Of a stretch of DNA of 64,000 bases, positions 8,918-18,321 are shown piece after piece. The notes under the pieces were generated by a model. The model worked only from the letters and a program-made list of their open reading frames with translations, did no database searches and was not told where the DNA came from. Location: assembly GCF_026262505.1 (NCBI RefSeq), contig NC_067206.1, positions 1,612,001 through 1,676,000 of the forward strand. The letters are read 5' to 3'. Position 1 is the first letter of the stretch. Every line of letters begins with the position of its first letter. Origin of the DNA: Trichomonas vaginalis G3 (lineage: Eukaryota > Parabasalia > Trichomonadida > Trichomonadidae). A program made the position numbers and the translations under genes.

Positions 8918-10110
8918 TTTTATTTTTTTATACAAAATAAAAAAATAAAAAAAAATAAAACTAACTTTATTTTTTATTTCGGGAAGATTCATGACAAATT
9001 CAAGAGGTGAAAAAAAGAGGTGAAAAAAGAGGTGAGATCGCACCACTTCACCTAAACATTATTTTTGTCTGATTTACACTCATTACGAAGAAGTCTTGAC
9101 AAAACATTTACGAAGAAGTCATGACAAAACATTTACGCTCATTACGATGAAGAAGTCTTGACAAAACATGTACGATGAAGTCTTGACAAAGCATTTACGT
9201 TCATGTTTGACAAAACATTTACGAAGAAGTCATGACAAAACATTTACGTTTATGTTTGACAAAGCATTTACGATGAAGTCATGACAAAGCATTTACGTTC
9301 ATGTTTGACAAAACATTTACGATGAAGTCATGACAAAACATTTACGTTCATGTTTGACAAAACATGTACGAAGAAGTCTTGACAAAACATTTACGAAGAA
9401 GTCTTGACAAAACATTTACGAAGAAGTCTTGACAAAACATTTACGAAGAAGTCTTGACAAAACATTTACGAAGAAGTCTTGACAAAACATTTACGATGAA
9501 ATCATGACACTTTTTCATTAGATAACTGTTATTTTTTGACGAAGTGAAGATTGACACTTCGTCAAAAAAATCCCTGAAATCATATCTTACATACAAAAAA
9601 ATACAAAAAATGACACTTTTTCATTAGATAACTGTTATTTTTTGACGAAGTGAAGGTTGACACTTCGTCAAACAAATCCCTGAAATCATATCTTACATAC
9701 AAAATAAAAAAATAAAACTAACTTTATTTTTTCTATCTTAAGGAAATTCATGAAAATTCAAGAGGTGAAAAAAAGAGGTGAAAAAACAGGTGAGATCGCA
9801 CCACTTCACCTAAACATTATTTTTGGGTCCTTTACACTCATTACGATGAAATCATGACAAAGCATGTACGTTCATGTTTGACAAAACATTTACGAAGAAG
9901 TCTTGACAAAACATTTACGAAGAAGTCATGACAAAACATTTACGAAGAAGTCTTGACAAAACATTTACGAAGAAGTCTTGACAAAACATTTACGAAGAAG
10001 TCATGACAAAACATTTACGAAGAAGTCATGACAAAACATTTACGAAGAAGTCATGACAAAACATTCATGAAAATTCATGAAAATTCAAGAGGGTAGAAAA
10101 GAGGTTAGAT
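8918..10110. repeat. Repeat-rich spacer: ~25-bp arrays with hairpins (P1)
   Basis: Two arrays of short direct repeats, at about 9,070-9,510 and 9,845-10,070. The unit is a tacgaagaagtcttgacaaa-like 25-mer with variants (tcatgac, gttcatgtttgac). Between and around them lie two H1 hairpins (9,533-9,570 and 9,638-9,675), the GCGATC palindromes (9,005-9,055 and 9,765-9,815), and leader-like A/T tracts. The inverse complement of the same unit occurs at 5,810-6,040. No gene is seen. Confidence 0.8.
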
Positions 10111-10128
10111 CTAACCTTCTACCCTAAA
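10090..10128. repeat. Recurrent palindrome H3 centred on AGATCT
   Basis: The sequence gggtagaaaagaggttagat continues as ctaaccttctaccc, an imperfect hairpin centred on AGATCT. Copies lie at about 5,752-5,790, 6,158-6,202 and 6,440-6,476, and a diverged one is at 59,036-59,086 in P3. They tend to follow coding ends with a downstream ataaa/TTATTTTT signal, so they may serve as 3' end or termination structures. That role is inferred. Confidence 0.65.
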
Positions 10129-10458
10129 CTTTATTTTTTGGTCCGGGAACAACTTTCTCTCAATTGGAGCTGTAGCATACTCTTTGCGTAAACGGTTCAG
10201 ACCTTCTTCGAACTCTTGGGCTCTCTTCGATTGGGATTGAGATTGGAATTGCTGGGGTGGAGCTTGCTGGAACATCCAAGGGTTGGGGCAGTAAGGCATA
10301 GGCTGAGGAGGGTAGTTCGGGAAGCCTTGTGGTGGGTAGTAACCTTGAGGTGGAAATTGGTAGTAAATCGGAGGTACTTGCTGGAACTGAGGTGCAGGGG
10401 CTGGTGCTTTAGGTTCCTCTGGTTTGGGAATGGACTGGGTTGGTGGTACGTCGGACAT
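10111..10458 (-). CDS. Pro/Gln-rich small protein (GC-shifted island, P1)
   Basis: 115 residues from MSDVPPTQSIPKPEEPK. The middle is Pro/Gln/Tyr-rich (FPPQGYYPPQGFPNYPPQ); then a charged helix, RAQEFEEGLNRLRKEYATAP. The last residues are encoded by the H3 palindrome, so the frame runs into that repeat. Base composition is clearly richer in G+C than the neighbours. It diverges from the gene at 11,365 across a 900-base repeat array. No family was recognised; low-complexity Pro/Gln proteins are often structural or scaffold-like. Confidence 0.6.
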   Translation of the reverse strand: MSDVPPTQSIPKPEEPKAPAPAPQFQQVPPIYYQFPPQGYYPPQGFPNYPPQPMPYCPNPWMFQQAPPQQFQSQSQSKRAQEFEEGLNRLRKEYATAPIERKLFPDQKIKFRVEG

Positions 10459-11364
10459 TGTCTTGAAACAGTACAAATATTGTTCTGAAGCAGTGCAAGT
10501 CTTGTTCTGAAAAAGTACAAGTATTGTTCTGAAGCAGTGCAAGTATTGTTCTGAAAAAGTACAAGTATTGTTCTGAAGCAGTGCAAGTATTGTTCTGAAA
10601 AAGTACAAGTATTGTTCTGAAAAAGTACAAGTATTGTTCTGAAACAGAAAATTTTTCTCACAAATTGAGAGCTTTTACGGGAAATTTGTTCTGAAGCAGT
10701 GCAAGTCTTGTTCTGAAAAAGTACAAGTATTGTTCTGAAAAAGTACAAGTATTGTTCTGAAAAAGTACAAGTATTGTTCTGAAGCAGTGCAAGTATTGTT
10801 CTGAAAAAGTACAAGTATTGTTCTGAAAAAGTACAAGTATTGTTCTGAAACAGAAAATTTTTCTCACAAATTGAGAGCTTTTACGGGAAATTTGTTCTGA
10901 AGCAGTGCAAGTATTGTTCTGAAAAAGTACAAGTATTGTTCTGAAAAAGTACAAGTATTGTTCTGAAAAAGTACAAGTATTGTTCTGAAGCAGTGCAAGT
11001 ATTGTTCTGAAAAAGTACAAGTATTGTTCTGAAAAAGTACAAGTATTGTTCTGAAACAGAAAATTTTCTCACAAATTGAGAGCTTTTACGGGAAATTTGT
11101 TCTGAAGCAGTGCAAGTATTGTTCTGAAAAAGTACAAGTATTGTTCTGAAAAAGTACAAGTATTGTTCTGAAACAGAAAATTTTTCTCACAAATTGAGAG
11201 CTTTTACGGGAAATTTGTTCTGAAGCAGTGCAAGTCTTGTTCTGAAAAAGTACAAGTATTGTTCTGAAGCAGTGCAAGTCTTGTTCTGAAAAAGTACAAG
11301 TATTGTTCTGAAGCAGTGCAAGTATTGTTCTGAAAAAGTACAAGTATTGTTCTGAAGCAGTGCA
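10459..11364. repeat. Tandem/mosaic repeat array between divergent genes
   Basis: Dozens of copies of two ~21-base units, tgttctgaaaaagtacaagt and tgttctgaagcagtgcaag, in irregular alternation. They are punctuated by four to five copies of a ~60-base block with acagaaaatttttctcacaa and gagcttttacgggaaatt. Long open frames read through it in several frames (MYFFRTILALLQNN-type), but they are repeat translations. The array separates two divergent genes, so it could act as a shared upstream region. Confidence 0.9.
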
Positions 11365-11730
11365 ATGGACAACATCGAGCCATTTGACGAGGCAATTTAC
11401 CTAATTTAAATTAACGACTGCGTAAAAGACTACTTGCGCAAGGTCATGAAGCCCAAGGTCAAGTTCACCACTATTTCTGGAAGGGCTGCCTTGAATCTCG
11501 AGATTTCGACTGGAATTCCAATTCAAATACCAGACGGGACAGCCTACGACGACATAAAGCAAGCAAAGAAGGAAGCCATTATAAAGTTCTTTGCCAAGCG
11601 TCCTTGGATAAAAATACCAAACAAGGAGAACCCACTACCCCATATGAAATTGGCAATTCAGTCTCTCCTTCACTTCTCTGGTCAACCATTCTACATAACC
11701 TGTGAAGGCGACATCCAACCAGTTCAGTAA
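11365..11730 (+). CDS. Hypothetical protein of the GC-shifted island (P1)
   Basis: Coding sequence starts at the ATG at 11,365 (MDNIEPFDEAIY) directly after the repeat array, and the main open part includes MKPKVKFTTISGRAALNLEI and ends GQPFYITCEGDIQPVQ. Codon choice favours C and G endings (ATC, GAC, AAG), unlike the A/T endings of all neighbouring genes. The gene is broken. No domain was recognised. Composition and its divergent partner suggest a separate origin from the rest of P1. Confidence 0.5.
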
Positions 11731-11844
11731 ACCTTAACGTTTAACTTCACTTTTTTATGTTTTTTGTGAAAGTGTCAAAAATAAATTGTTTTCATGAGTT
11801 TTCTACGATGTTAGAAAACGTGTTATTTTCTAATATCTTCACAT

Positions 11845-12705
11845 TCAATACTTTTTCAGCACTTTTCCGTAGTTATATATGAAAGACAATTCGAGATAAA
11901 AGTCATAGTACAATGGAATAATATGTTGCACACCATTTGTTGTGAACCAAACTTGAAAGTCAGAGAAACTGTTACTAGGTGGTTCGTAGAATTTAGAAGC
12001 AAAGTCATAAAAGTCCTTACCAATACATAGAAAACTATTGTTGCTTGAACTGAAACTTGCATGACACATAACATTTTGAGGGTCAAACACGTTTCTATAA
12101 ACTGTCAAATCTGCTGGTGGAAGTATAAATTGAAATGGACCATCTGGTGGTAATGGTTCGTTCTGGTTTAGTAACCGAAGAAATTGTGCCCAAGAACGTT
12201 TGTCTACTTTCCAAAATAAAAACTCTGTATCTCTTGGAGGGTTAATTTCAATCTTTTGAAATGAAACGGTGGAGTTCATCTTGTCATATTCTAGTTTCAG
12301 ATAGTATGTTCCATTTAGTAAAGAGTCGTATTTTTCTTGAAATTCCCAATAATATTTGTTCATTTGAGTTTGAAAGTCATTTAGAGTTTTCTCAAGACTT
12401 TCGTCTGAACGAACTGTAAAGATTCTTCATTTCGTCAAATTTGTCTATTAGACCATCAGAACCTTTATACTGCCCATGAAAATATACTGCGAACATAAAT
12501 GCGTTAGTTCTATTGAAAACAAAACTCTTCTAAATCCTATTGCCTTTGCATCTGAAGGACTTTTGAAGCAAACGAATTGGATAGTCAAACCTGTATACTC
12601 GGATGAAATTTCTTCATCTGAAATAGTCCTACCAGCATTTGTAAAGATATAGTCTAATGGTTTTGTATCTGCTACTTTTGTTCTTTGTTTTTCAACCTGA
12701 AGCAT
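11845..12705 (-). CDS. Putative minor capsid-type protein, copy 1 (P1)
   Basis: The N-terminal part starts MLQVEKQRTKVADTKPLDYI; the C-terminal part has NVMCHASFSSSNNSFLCIGK and ends IIPLYYDFYLELSFIYNYGK. The same two landmarks occur in the gene at 16,687-17,536 on the other strand. A more distant relative at 55,019-55,874 in P3 sits next to the major capsid gene. Beta-rich sequence and this neighbourhood suggest a minor capsid or penton role, but that is inferred. It is broken. Confidence 0.5.
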
Positions 12706-12869
12706 TTAATATATGTAAAATATATTGTTTTAAAATGGTATGCCATTTCATATTTCTCATCTAACAAACAAGTTTCCCAACGGTCTTCTCAACAAACTCA
12801 GCGTACATTTCAAATAAAATTTAAAAAATGTCACTTTTTAAAAAAATTTTTACTTCATGCAATGTTCAC
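12706..12869. other. Short A+T-rich spacer
   Basis: Spacer between the start of the minor capsid-type gene and the end of the next minus-strand gene. It contains T/A-rich tracts like those that precede other genes here. No other feature was seen. Confidence 0.5.
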
Positions 12870-13094
12870 TAACAATCGAAAAGGATGTCCATAAGACGTT
12901 CTTCTTCTAACCTCTCTAGTCTGTTTGGATAATTTGCACGTGCTGTTTCCAAATCCATTCGTAGGTCAGACCAGCCAGTTTTCATAGACTTTTATGGGTC
13001 TTCCCTTCCTATATTTAAACTTCTTCGAAACTCTCCAACATATCTTTGCAACTTTTTATCTAGCAGACTTTCTGTCCATTCTATATGGGGGCAT
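12870..13094 (-). CDS. Small hypothetical protein (P1)
   Basis: Minus-strand coding character of about 75 residues: a start MPPYRMDRKSAR, then KTGWSDLRMDLETARANY and the end LERLEEERLMDILFDC. Acidic, helix-rich, no recognised family. It is broken. It lies in a run of small minus-strand genes that also holds the amphipathic protein at 13,896-14,293, which suggests a virion-protein block. Confidence 0.4.
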
Positions 13095-13286
13095 TTTATA
13101 AAAATAAAAAAATATTTTTTCTTTACTTTACATAACCGCCTGCTGCCATAAGTCTTTGACGCCAACCCATACAGCTAATGAAGGTTGACTTGGTTTAGTT
13201 TCCAAACTAAACTTTGGTTTGTTTATCTTCAGTTTTTGGTTTTTCTTCTTCTATCGTTTTTTCGTCACTTTTCGGTTTCTCTGACT

Positions 13287-13703
13287 TTACCTCACTTGCA
13301 GGAACAGTTGTGTCGTCAACATCTTCATAATATCATATGCCATTTGTTTTTGTTTCCTTTCAACTTTTTGTGTTGTGTTGTAAAGTTTAGAATATTTCGA
13401 CTCTAAGTCAATGAGATGTTCTATAATGAACTGTTGGTCAGTGAAGTAAACTTTTCCATCTGTTGTCTCGAAAGCTCCTTCAGACTTCAATATTTTATTT
13501 GTGAGAGTCTGTTTCTTTTTTGAGATACTAGCCGTTCCATTTTTATGAAAAAGTGACTTTGTAGTTAGGGTTTGTATTTCCAGACCTGGCACTTTCTATT
13601 ATTGAATTTTTCTCTCATCTGTAAGTTCTTTGACAGGTTTTGACAATGGTTCTGAACTTTTTGTTTGTGGTGTCAAATCTACCGTTTCAACTTCTTCGGT
13701 CAT
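13287..13703 (-). CDS. Small hypothetical protein, Lys-rich (P1)
   Basis: Reading starts MTEEVETVDLTPQTKSS at 13,703; the larger open part includes KGKVYFTDQQ-type sequence (DGKVYFTDQQFIIEHLIDLE) and a charged helix ending VERKQKQMAYDIMKML. It is broken. No family was recognised. The DGKVYFTDQQ-like segment slightly recalls the DGKIYVRKRK segment of the P3 gene at 56,221. Confidence 0.4.
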
Positions 13704-13740
13704 TTCATCTCAGTAAAAAAAATTTAGTTTTGTTTGTTTT

Positions 13741-13874
13741 CAACTGGTTGTTGTTGTTTTTTAAGTCGGTCTAAAACTTCCTGAGTATAGGAAGAACTTG
13801 ACAAACACGTTGTGTAACTGCTGGAAGCCGACAAATCCATCTTAACCCATTTGTCTCAATGCTGTATTGTTCAT
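13741..13874 (-). CDS. Very small hypothetical frame (P1)
   Basis: A short minus-strand region starting MNNTALRQMG and ending in DRLKKQQQPVENKQN. It has a T/A-rich leader with ctcagtaaaaaa shared with its upstream neighbour. It is broken and too short to classify; it is listed because its spacing and leader match the adjoining small genes. Confidence 0.25.
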
Positions 13875-13895
13875 TTCATCTCAGTAAAAAACTTT

Positions 13896-14293
13896 ACATT
13901 CCCCACGTTTGAGGCGGTTGAGGTTGGTTATTGTTTACCCATTGTTGTGCATGGTTATATCCTCTGTTAAAGAACTTTCACCTTGGTCCATATAGTGTCC
14001 TGCTTGGTTATAGTAGTCATTTGCTTTGTTATAATAGTTTCCTGCTTGTCTTCCTACATTGTCCATCCATCCTTGAACTTTTCCTCTTGTTTCAGGATTT
14101 GGAATAAGATTTGTTGCATCTCGTGCTACATCCCAACCTTTCTGTACAGTTTGTATAATAGGTTGTGCTTTCTCTTTAAGTATACCTAATGTACTCAAAA
14201 TCTTCCTTCCAACTCCAAATACACCTCTGGCTATTGTTCCCACTGCGGGCAAAATCTGGATGCAACTCCTGCTAATGCGCCAAATAAACCCAT
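13896..14293 (-). CDS. Small amphipathic virion-like protein (P1)
   Basis: The N-terminal region is Gly/Ala-rich and hydrophobic (MGLFGALAGVAS), then FGVGRKILSTLGILKEKAQP, then a Tyr/Asn-rich helix RQAGNYYNKANDYYNQAG and a Gln/Pro end (NNNQPQPPQTWGM). The design resembles other small proteins here that begin with an amphipathic helix (26,134; 26,399; 17,489). Such proteins in capsid-bearing elements may be membrane-active internal virion proteins, as adenovirus pVI is. This is an analogy only. It is broken. Confidence 0.45.
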
Positions 14294-14310
14294 TTCTTAT
14301 AGGATAAAAA

Positions 14311-15265
14311 ATGACGAATCCAAACAAGGACCCTATGTTTCTAAAGCGACAAAGAAAGCACTCATGATAAAAATCTTTAGTTCAACACCAAATGCTTGGT
14401 TTATGGATATCTTGGAAAACATTCCGAGGTATAGAGAAGATGGACCACCATACTGGCTAATATTTGTCGGTCAAAACACAAGATACTGTGAAGCCATACC
14501 ATTATGTCCAAAAATATTTTAGATGTGAAAAACTGCTTTGACAATATTCGTTGACAAATACCATCCAACAAAACTGACATCTGACTATGAAAGTTCTTTC
14601 AAATCAGATGATGTAAAAAACTATCTGCGTTCAAAAAATGTAAACCAATATTTCATTGTCGACCAAAACCATTCTGCTCTTGGTGTCATTGACGTTGTAT
14701 AAAAATGTTAGAGACTTAAACCAACCACAAGGTGGTGAAGCAAATGAAATGTCATATGACGACAAATATAGACACTTCTCCATGGCAAAGATGAGACAAG
14801 TTTTAAATATTTACAATAACCGTAAACAAAAAGGTTTGGGAAACCACTCCCCCGAAGAAATGAAAACAACCCTGACTTAGAGAAAGACTATATATTAATA
14901 ATTTAGTCAAAAGAGACAAACAAGAAAGAATGCCGGGCTTCAAACTTCAGAAAGGCGACAAAGTAAAAAATAGAAATACCTAAACGCGACCCATATGAAA
15001 ATACTATTGACTATGACAACAATGGGAACCCGACAGGTACTCACATTCGTGTTCGTAAAAATAGAAGAAAGTATACAAGAGATATTATGAAGTTTTAGGC
15101 AAACATGGCAAAATGTACACACTGCAAGCAGAAGATAAAACTACTATTGTCAGACCTCGTTTCAAACTTGTCAAAGTTCAAGGTGGTATACTTTCAAAGA
15201 CAGTTCCTAACAAATATAAGACAACTCCTGACGAATATGCTAAAGAAGTTGAAAATGACGACTAA
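14311..15265 (+). CDS. rve-type integrase remnant (P1)
   Basis: Pieces of a retroviral-type integrase core: PPYWLIFVGQNTRYCEAIPL near the first Asp region, KYHPTKLTSDYESSFKSDD with the second Asp, and the NHSALGVIDVV segment around the Glu helix. The 3' part (KMYTLQAEDKTTIVRPRF and onward) resembles the C-terminal SH3/chromo-like region of the P3 integrase at 47,306-48,390. Integrases of this kind insert Polintons and make 5-6-bp duplications. The gene is broken in many places. Confidence 0.65.
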
Positions 15266-16668
15266 GCATTTCTATACCATGCGTAAACTGTCATGTAAGG
15301 TGGCATGTAGTCTTTACTTTGTCCCGTTGTTTGCGTATATCCTGAAACGCGATGTGTATGGTTTCCATCTCCCTGAGTGTTACCCCAGAAACAATTTATA
15401 GCAAACTGAACGTTGTCTTTAACATCATATCCTTTACCTTTTGTCATTGCTGACCAATCCCAAAATTTATGCTTATGCCAACCTGCTTGAGATGTACTTA
15501 AATCTATTTAGTGACTATGTGCAGGTAAATTTTCACCTGAAATCGTTTTACTTCCACCTGTTTCCTTTGAAGAGTTTGCACAATACAAAAACCTGTCGAC
15601 TATTTGAGTCCAAGTTCCAAAACCCAGAACTGTTTCTGGTCTGGTAGAGTTCATTGACGTATAAATAGAGCCTATAGGATATAATGTTTGAAGCATTTCT
15701 GTCTTTAATGTTTGAAGCTCTGTTTTGTCTGCTTTCTTGTCATATAAATCTTGAGCAGTGAATTTAATATTATGTTCATCCTTCATGACATAAACATCTT
15801 TACATCTAATGTTTCTCATCGTCGTTATGTCGTCATCCGATGTTAAACCTTGTGGAAAGTTAGGAGGTTTACAATATATTGCATCCCCACCAGTTTCTTC
15901 AACCGTTCCTTCAATACTTTCTATAGCAACAGTTGTAAAACTTGTATGTGTATGGTTCTTGTCTGCTTTCTTCTCTAACTCATCGTTAACATAAGTTTTA
16001 TCTGCTTTAAGGTCTAAACATCCTGAAACCCATCCTGTATCGGCTTTAACTTTAAAAGTCTCCGATGTCCATTCATGGTACCAGTCAACCCTTTCTTTCA
16101 TTTCGTTATCTTTTTCATCCACATATTCCTTATCCGCTTTCTTCTCTAACTTACTAGCCACATATTCCTTATCTGCTTCTTTTCAAGGCTAACGTTTAAG
16201 TCTGTTATTTCAGATATAGAATGTGTATGAGTCTTTTTAGAATATTCGTTTTCAGCTCTTGTCACTTCACTTGACATTTTATTGTCAACATATGTTTTGT
16301 CTGCTAGTTCAGGATGAGTATGTTCTTTTGTTGCATAAGCATTGTTAGCTCTTTCTTCTTCTTTTGCTATTGCATCGTCTACATATTCTTTGTCAGCTTT
16401 GTTGTCAACATCTGCTTTCAAAAGAAGTTCATTTATAGGTTTCTCGTTTTAAAGTTCCTTTTGTTGGATTTATACAGACAGTATGGTTCTTTTTCTTTGA
16501 AACAGAAACTCATCTGTCATTGGGTTTAATGTCAGTTTTAAGTTTCCTTCTTTCAATGACTCAGATATCTTAGAGTAGTTTGAAAAGTTGTTGTGTTCTT
16601 ATTTAGAGCTTGCATAATGAGTTGTCGGTTGTGTTGTATTTCTCTTATGGAAGCAATATCTTTCGACA
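15262..16668 (-). CDS. Fibre protein with KADK repeats and tail-collar-like C-terminus (P1)
   Basis: The start is MSKDIASIREIQHNRQL. The middle has repeated K-ADK-x-Y-V units (KKADKEYVDEKDNEM, LKADKTYVNDELEKK), typical of trimeric coiled fibre stalks. The C-terminal part has TLYPIGSIYTSMNSTRPETV, then GFGTWTQIVDRFLYCANSS, NLPAHSH and DYMPPYMTVYAWYRNA. This end matches phage baseplate Gp10/tail-collar domains. Likely role: a receptor-binding or surface fibre of the virus-like particle (inferred). Homologues are at 32,109-34,258 and 44,411-47,236. It is broken. Confidence 0.75.
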
Positions 16669-16686
16669 TTTTATTCTAGATAAAAT

Positions 16687-17536
16687 ATGCTTCCAATAGA
16701 AAAAGAAAATTCAAGAGTTGCTACAACTAAACCATTAGATGAACTTTTTACTAATGTCGGTCAAAAGTTTGAGACAGAGACCGTAAAGCATGAAGGCTAT
16801 CGTTTTGACTACCCATTAAGATGGTTAAGAGACCCATCTGTCACAAAAGCTATTGGCTTTCGTAGAATGAAGTTCATTTCAGAAGCCATACATGGTTTCC
16901 CATTTACGGTCGGTTTTGAAGTTCGATACTATAACAAAGAAAAACGTATGTATGAGAAATTTGAACAGGGAAAACTTTTACAAGTTAGTTTGCTTGTAAA
17001 CTTAGAAACAACTCTTCAAGCTTTTCAAGAAAAAATAAACGATATCTATATCGAATATGCAAACCAGTATAACATTGACGAAGGAGAGTACCATCTCGAT
17101 ATTATTTATGACAGGAAAAATGCAACTGTTTAAAATCAATAGAATAGAAGACCTTGGAGAAAACGTTTATATTTCTACAAAATATAACAACTTGGCATGG
17201 TATAGATTTATGAGGATGTTAAATCAGCCTGCAGCATATCCAGTACACCCAGACTTTTATGAAGTCGAAAACCCTAATGGAACATATGAAAATGTTTTCG
17301 ACCAAGATGCTATTATTGTTCATGCTTCATTTTCTGGCGCCCAAAACTCTTTCTTATGCTTGGCAAATGACTTTTACGAAAAAACCTACAAAGTTATACG
17401 AACCACCAAGTGGAAGTATTTCAGACTTTCAAGTATGGTTTACTACAGATGGAAGAAAAGAATAATTCCATTATACCATGCGTTTTACTTAGAACTTAGT
17501 TTCATATACAACTACTATCGAACGGTAAAAATATAA
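16687..17536 (+). CDS. Putative minor capsid-type protein, copy 2 (P1)
   Basis: Starts MLPIEKENSRVATTKPLDEL and contains VTKAIGFRRMKFISEAIHGF; the C-terminal part has NVFDQDAIIVHASFSGAQNS and ends IIPLYHAFYLELSFIYNYY. It is clearly related to the minus-strand gene at 11,845-12,705, so P1 carries two divergent copies in opposite orientation. The family may be a minor capsid protein because a distant relative adjoins the P3 major capsid gene. It is broken. Confidence 0.55.
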
Positions 17537-17785
17537 TTTTTTAATATACCGGTTGTGTGTTGGATTTGGTTGCCAACTAGACTGTGGTGCAGGTTCAGGC
17601 TGTTGTATAACAGGAGCTTGCTCTTCTGGTTCAGGGTCTTTAGGTATAATACCAACAAACTGACCTACTCTTTTACCAATATTTTTGACTCCGTTCCAAA
17701 TTCCTCTTCCTACGGTTTTTATTCCATTCCATATACCTCTTCCAACTCTTCTGAAGAAGTTTCCAATACTACTGAAGAAACCCAT
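17489..17785 (-). CDS. Small amphipathic protein MGFFSSIGNFFRR (P1)
   Basis: 98 residues. The N-terminal half is a repeated Gly/Arg/Trp motif (GRGIWNGIKTVGRGIWNGVK) forming amphipathic helices, followed by an acidic and Pro/Gln-rich half (DPEPEEQAPVIQQPEPAP). The pattern suggests membrane-active or DNA-binding internal virion protein, similar in idea to 13,896-14,293 and 26,134. It ends convergently with the minor capsid-type gene and overlaps its last ~48 bases. Function is inferred from composition alone. Confidence 0.5.
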   Translation of the reverse strand: MGFFSSIGNFFRRVGRGIWNGIKTVGRGIWNGVKNIGKRVGQFVGIIPKDPEPEEQAPVIQQPEPAPQSSWQPNPTHNRYIKKLYFYRSIVVVYETKF

Positions 17786-17803
17786 TTTACTATATGTAAA
17801 AAT

Positions 17804-18166
17804 CTAATGTCCACCTAGTCTCTTACGTTTCCTGTTGAGTTCCATAGCATTCTTTAACTGGAGCTCATACATTCTGTTTCTCCTCTGGTAGAAAACATAT
17901 TCTGGGTCAACTCCTGTGTTCGCGTCATCTGCATAAAGTTGTTTATATCCCACTTCAGGGTTTGTATAAAACTCTTTCCATCTCATATTTGCATACCATG
18001 GTGGCAAACCTAACGCAGCGTCATTTGACATGGCAGTTTGCATTTGTACATCTGTTGGCACTTGACCATAGTTTGCCATTGCAGTTTGTATTCTAACTTC
18101 ATTTGGAATATTCTCTGGGTTTGGTTGTCCAGGTTGCTGTGCATTCGCTAAGTTCTGTGCGTCCAT
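17804..18166 (-). CDS. Hypothetical Gln/Asn-rich protein (P1)
   Basis: An intact 120-residue frame. It holds two imperfect copies of an ~18-residue unit (EVRIQTAMANYGQVPTDV and VQMQTAMSNDAALGLPPW) and ends with the basic tail ELNRKRKRLGGH. It lies 18 bases from the next minus-strand gene start, in a compact block with the amphipathic protein and the membrane protein. No domain was recognised; a virion role is possible from context only. Confidence 0.55.
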   Translation of the reverse strand: MDAQNLANAQQPGQPNPENIPNEVRIQTAMANYGQVPTDVQMQTAMSNDAALGLPPWYANMRWKEFYTNPEVGYKQLYADDANTGVDPEYVFYQRRNRMYELQLKNAMELNRKRKRLGGH

Positions 18167-18189
18167 TTAATATTAGATAAAAATATCTC

Positions 18190-18321
18190 TTACGAGTACA
18201 TATACTGAACATTTGCAGGCATTGGTTCATCTTCATATTCTCTGTACTTTTCTGCCACGTCAAATAAATAAATGACACAATGGAAAAAACCTAAAACAAG
18301 TAGTCCTATTTCAAACCACAT
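18190..18321 (-). CDS. 43-residue single-pass membrane protein (P1)
   Basis: The frame MWFEIGLLVLGFFHCVIYLF continues with an acidic tail DVAEKYREYEDEPMPANV and stops at 18,190. The first 20 residues form one hydrophobic segment; the remainder is acidic. It overlaps the 3' end of the methylase gene by 16 bases, so the two may be on one transcript. Small membrane proteins are common in capsid-bearing elements, but the function is unknown. Confidence 0.55.
   Translation of the reverse strand: MWFEIGLLVLGFFHCVIYLFDVAEKYREYEDEPMPANVQYMYS

Noticed and set aside
9070-10070. Possible CRISPR array
   Set aside because: The units are contiguous with no unique spacers, there is no cas gene, and the DNA is eukaryotic.
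10197-11395. Long overlapping frames such as MYFFRTILALLQNN... on the minus strand
   Set aside because: They are translations of a short tandem repeat and are open in more than one frame; no coding bias.
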